Positions 36,983 through 45,253 of a stretch of 64,000 nucleotides of DNA are shown piece by piece. The stretch is from the NCBI GenBank assembly GCA_003259005.1, contig QLII01000001.1, positions 5,881,001 to 5,945,000 of the forward strand, given 5' to 3'. The translations under genes and the position numbers were made by a program. The notes under the pieces were generated by a model, which was given only the letters and a program-made list of their open reading frames with translations, made no database searches and was not told where the DNA came from. Source of the stretch: Spirosoma telluris. Its GTDB lineage: Bacteria > Bacteroidota > Bacteroidia > Cytophagales > Spirosomataceae. Position 1 is the first letter of the stretch. Every line of letters starts with the position of its first letter.

Positions 36983-37609
36983 ATGCTGGCAACGAACCAA
37001 ATCACGTTTGAATATGGCCCTGCGAAACAGTTCTCGTTTCCTGATGTCCACTGTGCTAATCGCGAAGCTCTTCTGATTTTAGGAAGATCTGGTACTGGCA
37101 AAACTACCTTTCTGCATTTGCTGGCCCTGCTGCTGAAACCTAAAAGCGGCTCGGTTGTCATTGACAAAACCGACCTGACCAAACTTAGCGTGGCCGAGAC
37201 GGCTGCGTTCCGGGCTAAACACGTAGGTATTGTCTACCAGAAGCCGCACTTCGTCAGTGCGTTATCCGTGATGGATAACCTGCTGATGGCAAATTATTTA
37301 GCAAATAAGCCGCAGGATAAAAACCGGGCTCGGGAGCTGGCTACGCAACTGGGCTTCAGTGAGCAACTGAATAAGAAAACTAATCAGCTTAGCCAGGGCG
37401 AACAGCAACGGGTTAGTATCGCACGTGCCGTTATGAACCAGCCTGATGTCATTCTGGCTGATGAGCCTACTTCCAGTCTCGACGATGAAAATACCAGCCG
37501 GGTTGTGCAACTCCTTCGCGAACAGTCGGAACAAATTGGAGCCAGCCTGATTGTTGTTACCCATGATCAACGCCTGAAAGACGCGTTTCAGAATAGGGTT
37601 ATACTGTAA
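36983..37609 (+). CDS. ABC transporter ATP-binding protein, LolD/MacB-like
   Basis: The chosen ATG at 36983 gives MLATNQITFEYGPAKQFSFP, 208 residues; an earlier in-frame ATG at 36950 adds 11. Walker A is LGRSGTGKTTFLHLLALL, signature LSQGEQQRVSIARA, Walker B VILADEPTSSLDD. This is the MacB/LolD type that works with a separate FtsX-like permease, which is not found here. The next gene is a cyclophilin. Confidence 0.88.
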   Translation: MLATNQITFEYGPAKQFSFPDVHCANREALLILGRSGTGKTTFLHLLALLLKPKSGSVVIDKTDLTKLSVAETAAFRAKHVGIVYQKPHFVSALSVMDNLLMANYLANKPQDKNRARELATQLGFSEQLNKKTNQLSQGEQQRVSIARAVMNQPDVILADEPTSSLDDENTSRVVQLLREQSEQIGASLIVVTHDQRLKDAFQNRVIL

Positions 37610-37612
37610 TTT

Positions 37613-37712
37613 TTTGTCATGCTGACGAAGGAAGCATCTTCGTTGGACCGCCGGCTGGTAGAGAAAAAATAGTCGCTTGTAGCGAAGATGCTTCCTTCGT
37701 CAGCATGACAAA
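37613..37712. repeat. Perfect 30-bp inverted repeat filling the gap before the cyclophilin gene
   Basis: Arms 37613-37642 and 37683-37712 are exact complements. They start tttgtcatgctgacgaagga and contain agcatcttcg. The element begins 3 bases after one stop codon and ends 2 bases before the next ATG. It shares the tttgtcat start with the 10759 and 47034 elements. Confidence 0.85.
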
Positions 37713-37714
37713 CT

Positions 37715-38418
37715 ATGCGCAAATTTATACTCCTGCTGTTATTCGTCCCCTGCCTCTCGATTGCTCAAAATCGGAAGAAGAAGGATTACCTTGTGTCGCT
37801 CAATACAACTTATGGCACCATGCGGCTTGTGCTGTATGAACAAACCCCGCAGCATAAAGAAAACTTCATAAAACTGGTCAATCAGAAATTTTATGACAGC
37901 CTGTTGTTTCACCGGATTATTCCCCTGTTTATGATTCAGGGGGCGATCCAAAATCGCGAAAAGCGCAGGCTGACCAGCCCCTTGGAAATGGAGATGTAGG
38001 GTATAAAATTCCGGCAGAATTTGTTCCGGCCTACTTTCATAAAAAAGGTGCCCTGGCCGCTGCCCGCGACGGTAATCCTGAAAAAGCATCGAGTGGTTGC
38101 CAGTTTTACATCGTTCAGGGGCGCGTTTGGGATGATGCTGGCTTGCAAAAGCAACTGGATCGTATCCAGACAATGAAGGGCCGTATACCAACCGATGAGC
38201 AGAAACAGGTTTACAAAACCCTGGGCGGGGCTCCGCATCTCGACGGGAACTACACCGTTTTTGGCGAGGTGATTGATGGACTTGCTATTGTTGACAGTAT
38301 TGCCAAACAACCTCGTAATGAAATGGATCGACCGGATAAGGATGTCCGCATGACGATGTCGGGCGAGTGGATAAAGAAAAAGAAAATCACAAAGAAATAC
38401 GGATATAAATTTTTATGA
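37715..38418 (+). CDS. Secreted cyclophilin-type peptidyl-prolyl isomerase, frameshifted near 37939-37943
   Basis: Signal peptide MRKFILLLLFVPCLSIAQ, then LNTTYGTMRLVLYEQTPQHK and LLFHRIIPLFMIQGG, the cyclophilin core. After the GGGGG run at 37939-37943 the frame shifts; one added G gives QGGDPKSRKAQADQPLGNGD, GCQFYIVQGRVWDD and YTVFGEVIDGLAIVDSIAK. The restored protein is about 234 residues and acts on prolines in the periplasm. Because a strong hairpin abuts the ATG, translation initiation could be affected. Confidence 0.9.
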
Positions 38419-38420
38419 TC

Positions 38421-38473
38421 AAACAGCCTCTGGCTGTTTATTGACTTGTAATACAAACAGCCAGAGGCTGTTT
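38421..38473. repeat. Nested palindrome, AAACAGCCTCTGGCTGTTT
   Basis: The 19-base unit at 38421-38439 is itself a palindrome and is present in inverted form at 38455-38473 (16-bp or longer pairing either way). A related copy with the same core lies at 61393-61470. Confidence 0.75.
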
Positions 38474-38485
38474 AAGCCACCACTT

Positions 38486-39400
38486 ATGAAAAAAATACTT
38501 ATCACTGGTGCCAACGGGCTACTGGGCCAGAAATTAGTTGACTTGCTGACAAAGCAACCAAACGTTGAGTTGATTGCGACAGCACGAGGTGACAATCGTT
38601 TGCCGTTTTCAGAAGGCTATACCTATCAGTCAATGGACATCACCGACCGGCAGCAGGTACTAGATGTGATTGGAAAAGCCAAGCCCGACGTAGTTATCCA
38701 CGGGGCGGCCATGACGGATGTGGATAAGTGTGAACTTCAGAAAGATGCCTGCTGGGCGCAGAACGTATCGGCCGTTGAATACATCATTGACGCCTGCCGG
38801 GCGGTAGATGCTTTCCTGGTTCATGTTTCGACCGACTTCATTTTCGATGGAGCCAATGGTCCTTATGATGAAACCGCCGAAGCGAACCCAATTAGTTTTT
38901 ACGGCTGGAGCAAGCAGGCAGGGGAGTCAGCCGTGAAACATGCTGAACGGTCCGGCGCTCCGGTACGATGGGCTATTGCCCGAACCGTACTTGTGTATGG
39001 CATTGCCCATGATATGAGTCGTAGCAACATCATCCTGTGGGTAAAAAAGTCGCTTGAAGAGGGTAAGACGATCAAGGTCGTCACCGACCAGTGGCGCAGC
39101 CCAACGCTTGCCGAAGATCTCGCTATGGGCTGCTACCTCATCGCCGATCAGGAAGCCCAGGGCATTTTTAATATTTCGGGAAAAGAAGTCCTGACGCCCT
39201 ATGATATGGCCATTAAAACAGCCGATTATTTTGGTCTCGATAAATCGCTAATTACCCAGGCCGATGCATCGACGTTTACGCAGGTAGCTCGTCGACCTCC
39301 GCGCACAGGGTTTATTTTAGATAAAGCTCGCACCGTGCTTGGTTATGATCCACACTCTTTTGAGGAAGGAATTGCCGTGCTGGCTAGTCAGCTTAAGTAG
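38486..39400 (+). CDS. RmlD-like sugar-nucleotide reductase (dTDP-4-dehydrorhamnose reductase family)
   Basis: From ATG 38486 the 304-residue protein shows the extended-SDR motif KILITGANGLLGQKLVDLL, DVVIHGAAMTDVDKCE, VHVSTDFIFDG and the catalytic pair in SFYGWSKQAGE (YxxxK). This matches RmlD, which makes dTDP-L-rhamnose. No other rml genes are close, so the exact sugar is uncertain. An ATG further upstream lies inside the palindrome and is unlikely. Confidence 0.85.
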   Translation: MKKILITGANGLLGQKLVDLLTKQPNVELIATARGDNRLPFSEGYTYQSMDITDRQQVLDVIGKAKPDVVIHGAAMTDVDKCELQKDACWAQNVSAVEYIIDACRAVDAFLVHVSTDFIFDGANGPYDETAEANPISFYGWSKQAGESAVKHAERSGAPVRWAIARTVLVYGIAHDMSRSNIILWVKKSLEEGKTIKVVTDQWRSPTLAEDLAMGCYLIADQEAQGIFNISGKEVLTPYDMAIKTADYFGLDKSLITQADASTFTQVARRPPRTGFILDKARTVLGYDPHSFEEGIAVLASQLK

Positions 39401-39621
39401 GTTTTGGATACAGAGTTATAAGTTAAGCGTAACTATATTGTTACTAAGTATTTGGCCAAATTTGATTCTCGGGGCGGCATCGGCCGTCCGACGCCCGTTC
39501 GGTAGATTCTTTCGATTCTATCGTTGATAATCATCTGATTTATAGGCAATAGACGCTAAGGAATCCCTAGAATCAAAATACAAACAATTCTGTCTTAGTA
39601 CTTAACAACGAATCAATAGAA
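39401..39621. other. Intergenic region with gaatc-type repeat words
   Basis: It contains aaatttgattctcgg, a GC-rich patch (cggggcggcatcggccgtcc), gattctttcgattctatcg and gaatccctagaatc, related to the repeats at 19905-20005 and 35236-35335. No gene is recognised. Confidence 0.5.
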
Positions 39622-40011
39622 GTGAGCCAGGTTAAAATTTATGGTGTTCGGGAGCATCTGCTGCCCATCCGGAATCAGCTTTCGGATGTAATTCATACCT
39701 GCGTGGTGGAGGCACTACAGTTTCCTGCCGACAAACGGGCTCACCGCTTTTTCTATCTTGAGAACGACGACTTCTTCAGACCTGGCACGGCTTCAGATCA
39801 CTATGTTATTCTGGAGTTTATAATGATCGAAGGTCGCACGATAGAGACTAAAAAGAAATTAATCCATTTGCTCTACGAGCGCATTGGCGATCAGGTTGGT
39901 TTGGCCGTTACTGACCTTGAAATCTGTATTCTGGAAAGCCCAGCGCATAATTGGGGCTTCCGGGGTATGACCGGCGATGAAATTAAACTAAGTTATAAGG
40001 TCAACATGTAG
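39622..40011 (+). CDS. Tautomerase family protein
   Basis: Start is GTG at 39622. The 129-residue product (VKIYGVREHLLPIRNQLSDV, HRFFYLENDDFFRP, IEGRTIETKKKLIHLLYERI, LEICILESPAHNWGFRGMTG) matches the tautomerase/4-OT-like group with two fused beta-alpha-beta units. The usual catalytic Pro1 is not directly after the start, so activity is uncertain. It is 5 bases from the next gene. Confidence 0.85.
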   Translation: MSQVKIYGVREHLLPIRNQLSDVIHTCVVEALQFPADKRAHRFFYLENDDFFRPGTASDHYVILEFIMIEGRTIETKKKLIHLLYERIGDQVGLAVTDLEICILESPAHNWGFRGMTGDEIKLSYKVNM

Positions 40012-40016
40012 TCATT

Positions 40017-40277
40017 GTGGTACTTCATCTGAAAGTGAAACCCGGTAGCAAAGTAGATCAACTGTTCTACGATGCTGCCGGGCAGCTTATGGCTAAAATT
40101 AAGGCACCCGCTCAGGACGGGAAAGCCAATGCTTATCTGATTGAATTTCTGGCGAAACAATTAGGAACAGCCAAATCGAACGTGACGATTGTGGCTGGTT
40201 TTACCAATCCGCATAAACGGTTGGAAGTTGATGTATCTCCGGAAGACTACGAGCGGTTTTTAAGGGAAATAGCATAA
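40017..40277 (+). CDS. DUF167/YggU family protein
   Basis: A start at GTG 40017 gives 86 residues: LHLKVKPGSKVDQLFYD, KIKAPAQDGKANAYLIEFLA and KQLGTAKSNVTIVAGFTN, the DUF167 signature. The family is widespread, small and of unknown function. The gene follows the tautomerase gene after 5 bases, suggesting one transcript. Confidence 0.9.
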   Translation: MVLHLKVKPGSKVDQLFYDAAGQLMAKIKAPAQDGKANAYLIEFLAKQLGTAKSNVTIVAGFTNPHKRLEVDVSPEDYERFLREIA

Positions 40278-40361
40278 ACTCGCTTCGAAGGCACGCTGGA
40301 TTATTTCTATATAATCGTAGAAATCTCATGCTAGTGACTTTTGGATGTAGCTTAGAAAACT

Positions 40362-40856
40362 ATGCCCATGCATTATTTACGATTACTTATTCTGTTCTTC
40401 ATCACTCACGTAGCTATTGCTCAACCAGACAGTCCTGCACTGAGCCAGGACCCTGTTTTTACAACCATTTTAAAGCGTCGGCTTAAATTTCCCCGCCAGG
40501 CTGAGTGGGCAAGTCGTTACAATCGGATTTTCGCTGAATTTACAGTTGACGATAAAGGGCGTGTTCAGGCTATTTCGATTCTGAACCACAGTGTCGAAGG
40601 GGATTATGTTGGCTTCGAGTCGACGATCATAGCTGCCCTAAAAAAGTTACCCTCGCTGAATCTGCGGTATACAGGCAGCTATATTTTACCGGTTGCGTTT
40701 ATTCTTGTGGATTACCGCCAAAAGGACAAACAGTTTATTCCCGAAGAAAAGCTATACGTCCAGGACCTGGCAGGCCGAGTGGTATTGGATGAAATTAAAG
40801 TCTTCGGTAATAATGTAAATAGTAGAGAGCGGATACAGTCGGCTGAGGCTTATTGA
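40362..40856 (+). CDS. Secreted protein with TonB C-terminal-like domain
   Basis: The 164-residue product has a signal peptide (YLRLLILFFITHVAIAQ) and a domain reading LKRRLKFPRQAEWASRYNRI, FAEFTVDDKGRVQAISIL, ALKKLPSL, which is the TonB_C pattern. Unlike true TonB it lacks the inner-membrane anchor with proline-rich linker. Function is unknown; it may bind partner barrels in the periplasm. Confidence 0.75.
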   Translation: MPMHYLRLLILFFITHVAIAQPDSPALSQDPVFTTILKRRLKFPRQAEWASRYNRIFAEFTVDDKGRVQAISILNHSVEGDYVGFESTIIAALKKLPSLNLRYTGSYILPVAFILVDYRQKDKQFIPEEKLYVQDLAGRVVLDEIKVFGNNVNSRERIQSAEAY

Positions 40857-40923
40857 TGCCGAGGGCTACTGGAAAGTAAATAGGTAACGGATGATCGTAA
40901 GAAAAGTGATAAAAGATTAATAA

Positions 40924-41055
40924 TCAGTATATGAGGATAGGCATATTGTCTATATTCTGATTCTGCAATGAATCGCTTTTTTCCTTCACTGAATTTTGTT
41001 GGGCAAAACTTGCTGTTACAACTAGCAAGCATAGCAAGGTTGCTAATATTTTCAT
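40924..41055 (-). CDS. Short secreted peptide (43 residues)
   Basis: ATG at 41053-41055 opens MKILATLLCLLVVTASFAQQ, a near-ideal signal peptide, followed by a 23-residue charged tail (NSVKEKSDSLQNQN...PILIY) and a TGA at 40924-40926. The mature part would be tiny. It could be a real small exported protein or the remains of a longer one. The next gene upstream on the same strand also encodes a small secreted protein. Confidence 0.55.
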   Translation of the reverse strand: MKILATLLCLLVVTASFAQQNSVKEKSDSLQNQNIDNMPILIY

Positions 41056-41183
41056 AGTCAGTTGTTTATGCGTTTATATATAGACCCGTCTTTTACCTTT
41101 AAGGTTGTTGTACAAGTGCAATTATATAAAGGAATTATTTCCTGGTGCTGTATTTCTATCTTATTATACAGATCCTTAACTAG

Positions 41184-41642
41184 TTAATCAAGCGGAAGAT
41201 TATAGATAAGCTTGTTCTTTAGTGAGACTTGTTCGCCTGTTTTGCGCTGAGCAACAAGGGTTAATTCCAGTTCATAACGGTCTCCTGGCTGAGCCATCGT
41301 ATAAAAAAGGTTCATTGGCTCTGGCCCACCTCGTTGCCAGATAGTGAAAGCAGTATATTTCTTATAGCGAAATAGGGTAACCTTTGCTTGACTGATGATC
41401 AGATCGGAGTCGTACTCCTTTGCGCTACTAGCTGTTGTATCGAAAGCAACCGAAAAGTCTCTGAGCTTAATATCCCTTCTTACTCCGGACCAATCAGTTA
41501 TCAATTTGTGATCGGCAAAAACTTGGACATTGTTTAATTCGTTAAGTGTCGCTATAGTCTCCTCAATAGTATTCTGTGCCATACTATTGCTGACTAATAA
41601 GCAAAAGCCAATCATTCGAAGTAGAGTAATGTAGTACTTCAT
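41184..41642 (-). CDS. Small secreted hypothetical protein (152 residues)
   Basis: A signal peptide (MKYYITLLRMIGFCLLVSNS, MAQ) precedes a beta-rich domain (LITDWSGVRRDIKLRDFSVA, LIISQAKVTLFRYKKYTAFT, PGDRYELELTLVAQRKTGEQ). I do not recognise the family. It lies 91 bases from the DPM1-like gene on the same strand and 128 bases before the tiny secreted peptide gene. Confidence 0.7.
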   Translation of the reverse strand: MKYYITLLRMIGFCLLVSNSMAQNTIEETIATLNELNNVQVFADHKLITDWSGVRRDIKLRDFSVAFDTTASSAKEYDSDLIISQAKVTLFRYKKYTAFTIWQRGGPEPMNLFYTMAQPGDRYELELTLVAQRKTGEQVSLKNKLIYNLPLD

Positions 41643-41733
41643 TGCTGTTGTATAAGTGCAAACATGTTAAATGAGGTATTGTATCAGGGTTAAATTTGCC
41701 CTTGCCATCTCTATCTGATAAGTAATCGAAGTC

Positions 41734-42546
41734 TTACACCCCAATCGGCTCTTCTACTTTCTTTACTGAGTCACGGCGGGGGATGTAGTGCCGGAAAAAG
41801 CTGCTGATTTTCATCTGGAGCACGCCAAAGACCGCTTCCTTAAAAATCTTGGACGACATTTTAGAAACACCCCGTGTGCGGTCGGTGAAAATAATGGGCA
41901 CTTCGCGGATGCGGAAACCATATTTCCAGCAGGTAAATTTCATTTCGATCTGGAACGCGTAACCCACAAATTTGATAGGATTATGCAGGATCACTTCCAG
42001 CACTTCGGCCCGGTAGCAGACGAAGCCCGCTGTTGGGTCCATAATCGACATGCCCGTAATGAACCGGACATATACCCCCGCAAAATAGGACATCAACACC
42101 CGCCCCATCGGCCAGTTCACCACGTTGACACCCCGGATGTAACGCGAACCAACGGCTACGTCGGCACGGTCAGGGCCTTCTTCGGCACAGACGCGATAAA
42201 GCTTAATCAGGTCTTCGGGGTTGTGCGAGAAGTCGGCATCCATCTCAAACAAATACTGGTAACCTCTCGATAAAGCCCATTTAAATCCGTCGATGTAGGC
42301 AGTACCTAAACCTAATTTACCCCGGCGTTCGAGCAGGTGTAGCCGAGGTAACGAAGCCCGTACCGAAGAGCCGGTAGCCGGAAATTCTTCCTGTAAGTCG
42401 CGGACGCGTTGGGCGGTCCCGTCAGGCGAGCTGTCGTCCACAATGAGTACATCGAATGGCTCCGGCAGGCTAAACACCTTCCGAATAATGGCCTCGATGT
42501 TCTCGATTTCATTGTATGTCGGAATAACGACTAAACGCTCTTTCAC
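41734..42546 (-). CDS. Polyprenol-phosphate mannosyltransferase-like GT2 (DPM1-type)
   Basis: The 270-residue protein has LVVIPTYNEIENIEAIIRKV, the DxD-type LIVDDSSPDGTAQRV, and FEMDADFSHNPEDLIKLYRV followed by VGSRYIRGVNVVNWPM, as in dolichol-phosphate mannose synthase and its bacterial homologues. No C-terminal membrane segments are present. It probably loads a sugar on polyprenyl phosphate for periplasmic glycosylation. Confidence 0.92.
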   Translation of the reverse strand: MKERLVVIPTYNEIENIEAIIRKVFSLPEPFDVLIVDDSSPDGTAQRVRDLQEEFPATGSSVRASLPRLHLLERRGKLGLGTAYIDGFKWALSRGYQYLFEMDADFSHNPEDLIKLYRVCAEEGPDRADVAVGSRYIRGVNVVNWPMGRVLMSYFAGVYVRFITGMSIMDPTAGFVCYRAEVLEVILHNPIKFVGYAFQIEMKFTCWKYGFRIREVPIIFTDRTRGVSKMSSKIFKEAVFGVLQMKISSFFRHYIPRRDSVKKVEEPIGV

Positions 42547-42885
42547 AGGTACGAGTAGGTTAGTAAGTTGGGATTATTTGTACAACACGAAAACAGGCAG
42601 TTTTTGTACAAGATAATCATTAAAAATTGTTAATCTATCAGGCGCAAATCAATTGTCGAACTAGTTTCTGTGCTTTCCGGATGCAGTCGGGCAAAGATAC
42701 CCCGCCGGATCAATTAGCACGCGAATAATTGATCTGCTTCAGTTGGCTTTTAGGCTTCTTACTACTAAAATAGGTTGCCACTTCCTGATGAACACTTTCC
42801 TTTAGTACGTTATTAGGCAGCCGAGTGTTGCTGACTACCGTTTGTTTGCCGATCCTTATTGTACATCGTCAACAAATACCAATCG
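42547..42885. other. Intergenic region with a candidate promoter and hairpin
   Basis: On the minus strand TATCTTTG (42692-42699) fits the -7 consensus about 145 bases before the GT2 start. Upstream of it GATCAATTA and TAATTGATC (42708-42734) form a 9-bp hairpin that could be an operator. Otherwise no gene is seen. Confidence 0.4.
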
Positions 42886-43269
42886 TTATGAACGCTTCGC
42901 CTGGCCCTTGTTTTTCGCGTCGATCTTTTTCTGTAAATTTTCAGTAACCCGCTTATAAATGATTTCCATATCCTGAGGGTGGGAGGAGTAGAAAATGTAA
43001 CTCGTTCGATAGGCCGCCGTGTCGACGCCAAATTTCTTGAATATACCGGCTTCCAGATGTTTATAGGCCATGTTCGACGAGTCGATCGAGCCTAACCCCA
43101 ATCTGCTCACCCGCGATTCGGCCATATGGACTTCGGTCAGAATATCGGCCATTTGATCGGTTGGCACCAGCCGTTCTGGTTTTTCATCTTCCGGAGCTGT
43201 ACAGGCCAAAACCAACCAGCCACTCAGGAGCAGACTATACAGATGGGCGTAAAATCGGTTTAGATGCAT
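42886..43269 (-). CDS. DUF4296 lipoprotein
   Basis: Starting at ATG 43267-43269 gives 127 residues with a lipoprotein signal (LLLSGWLVLACTAP, Cys23). The DUF4296 core follows: LVPTDQMADILTEVHMAESR, YKHLEAGIFKKFGVDTAAYR and SYIFYSSHPQDMEIIYKRV. The family is limited to Bacteroidota and its role is unknown. Divergent from the DUF58 gene, with 84 bases between starts. Confidence 0.88.
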   Translation of the reverse strand: MHLNRFYAHLYSLLLSGWLVLACTAPEDEKPERLVPTDQMADILTEVHMAESRVSRLGLGSIDSSNMAYKHLEAGIFKKFGVDTAAYRTSYIFYSSHPQDMEIIYKRVTENLQKKIDAKNKGQAKRS

Positions 43270-43353
43270 ACGTTTAAATGAATAGCTTTGTAAGCTAGTC
43301 TCTACCGACAAAGTTCGGGATTGGTTGTTAAAATAGTATAACGCTTGTTTCAT

Positions 43354-44214
43354 ATGGACGAGTTCTTGGCCAGGCTTCGTAATTTCGATATTCGCATCCG
43401 TAAGGCGGTCAACTCGCAGATGCGCGGAAGTTTTCGGTCTGTCTTTAAGGGTACTGGGTTAGAGTTCAGTGACTTGCGTACCTATCAGTATGGGGATGAC
43501 GTGCGGGCTATCGATTGGAACGTTTCCTCCAAAGGCCACGGTACGTTCGTAAAGGTATTTCGGGAAGAGAAAGATCAGACCGTTTTTTTTATCGTGGACG
43601 TTAGTGCCTCACAGCAGGTAGGACCACGCCACCGCGACAAGCTGGCGGCTACCAAAGAGATTTGTGGGGTGCTGGCACTGTCGGCTATTCGAGAGGCCAG
43701 CCACGTTGGGATGTATTGTTTTTCGGATCAGAAAGAGCGCTACATAAAGCCTGCTAATGGTATGAAAACAGGCTATCAATTGATTATGAGTCTGTATAAA
43801 CTACAGCCAGAATCGGCCCGGACGAGTATTGCCGATGCACTCCTGTTCACCCTTAATGCGCTCAAACGCCGAAGTGTTGTAATTCTGCTCTCCGATTTTA
43901 TTGACCTTAATTACGAACATAATCTTAAGGCATTAGCCAAAAAACACGACCTGGTCGTTATTCATCTATATGATCAGCGGGAGGTGAAGCTTCCCCGACT
44001 GGGCATCATCCCTGTGCATGATACCGAGTCGGGCCGAACAGTTTGGGTGAATACATCGTCGATTGCGTTTCGGAATGGGTTGCAGGATACATTTCGCCAG
44101 AATCAGGCTCGGCTGGAACGGCTTTGTCGGCAGTATAACGCCAATTACCTCGCGCTCGATTCGCAGGAGGACTTTGTACCAAAACTTGTCGAATTGTTCA
44201 GAGTAAGAAAGTAA
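43354..44214 (+). CDS. DUF58 domain protein (BatA operon)
   Basis: ATG 43354 gives a 286-residue protein with GTGLEFSDLRTYQYGDDVRA, IDWNVSSKGHGTFVKVFREE and FFIVDVSASQQ, the DUF58 signature with a vWA-like fold. In the Bat (aerotolerance) cluster DUF58 normally follows a MoxR AAA+ ATPase; no moxR is seen directly upstream here. The next two genes complete the cluster. Confidence 0.92.
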   Translation: MDEFLARLRNFDIRIRKAVNSQMRGSFRSVFKGTGLEFSDLRTYQYGDDVRAIDWNVSSKGHGTFVKVFREEKDQTVFFIVDVSASQQVGPRHRDKLAATKEICGVLALSAIREASHVGMYCFSDQKERYIKPANGMKTGYQLIMSLYKLQPESARTSIADALLFTLNALKRRSVVILLSDFIDLNYEHNLKALAKKHDLVVIHLYDQREVKLPRLGIIPVHDTESGRTVWVNTSSIAFRNGLQDTFRQNQARLERLCRQYNANYLALDSQEDFVPKLVELFRVRK

Positions 44215-44220
44215 CCTGTT

Positions 44221-45249
44221 GTGACATACGCCCTTCGCCTTCGGTTTTTCCTGTTGTTGGTGTCGCTCTCGGTTGGGGCGCAGCAGCCAGCGCAACCTGT
44301 TGTGAAGTCATCTCCATTGCCACAACGGGAACTGCGGCAACTTCCGTTGCGGGGGTATTTTCTGACGGATAGTATCGAAATTGGGCGGCCATTTCAGTAT
44401 TCATTGACTTACCGGCACGCGCCCACAATCGACGTGCTATTTCCAGATACGTCCCGGCATTTTGCTCCCTATCGCGTAGAAAAAGTAGCCGTTTTTGCTA
44501 CCGAAACTACAGGCATTGGATCGGCTGCTAGCAGTCGCGATAGTGCTGTGTATACATTGGTGTCATTTGACACAAAGCCTTTCCAGCTATTAACAGTACC
44601 CGTCCGGATTATTAATGAGGCAGATTGTACGGCACAGTGGTCGCAGATCGATACCGTGTTTCTGCGGTCGAAATTGGCACTAGCCAAACGAGGCTCGTCG
44701 CGTTCTGTAATCCCAAAACTAGCGACTGAAACCAGCCTGGCGACGCTACAGCAGCAATTTAATTACCTGGCACTGGCGTTTGGGTTCCTGTCTGTTGCAG
44801 TAGTTGCCTTTCTGCTTTATGGATTATTTGGACGAACGATCAGGCGACAGTGGCGGCTATATAAATTAAAACGCCAACATCTCTCCTTCCAGAATGACTA
44901 CAATCGTCTTACCCGAACAATTAATTCATATACAGCTGCCGACATTGCCAACCAGGCCGTTATTAGCTGGAAATCCTATTTGGAACAGCTTGATAAACAG
45001 CCTTATACATCCTTAACCACACCGGAGTTGGCCGCGCGCATGAACGACGAGCGTATTGCAAATGCCTTGCGTGAAGCCGATTTGATGATTTACAGGGCCA
45101 CCTATTCGCCCGAATCATTGCCAGCCCTGCGGTTGCTGGGTGAAGTGGCTACAAACGCTTACCATCGTCGTCGGGCCAGTATGCAAGAAATAGAAGATCC
45201 GATTACCTCATCCATAAGCCAGGAGGCTGAATCAACATCTATTCCCTGA
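44221..45249 (+). CDS. Membrane-anchored Bat-cluster protein of unknown function
   Basis: Start GTG 44221 opens a signal peptide (RLRFFLLLVSLSVGAQ). Then comes a periplasmic beta-rich domain of about 150 residues, one membrane segment (about residues 180-203, FLSVAVVAFLLYGLFG) and a cytosolic helical tail. The position between DUF58 and BatA is that of the DUF4381/BatD-type partner in other species, but I cannot assign the family. It is 6 bases after DUF58 and 4 bases before BatA. Confidence 0.8.
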   Translation: MTYALRLRFFLLLVSLSVGAQQPAQPVVKSSPLPQRELRQLPLRGYFLTDSIEIGRPFQYSLTYRHAPTIDVLFPDTSRHFAPYRVEKVAVFATETTGIGSAASSRDSAVYTLVSFDTKPFQLLTVPVRIINEADCTAQWSQIDTVFLRSKLALAKRGSSRSVIPKLATETSLATLQQQFNYLALAFGFLSVAVVAFLLYGLFGRTIRRQWRLYKLKRQHLSFQNDYNRLTRTINSYTAADIANQAVISWKSYLEQLDKQPYTSLTTPELAARMNDERIANALREADLMIYRATYSPESLPALRLLGEVATNAYHRRRASMQEIEDPITSSISQEAESTSIP

Positions 45250-45253
45250 AGAA

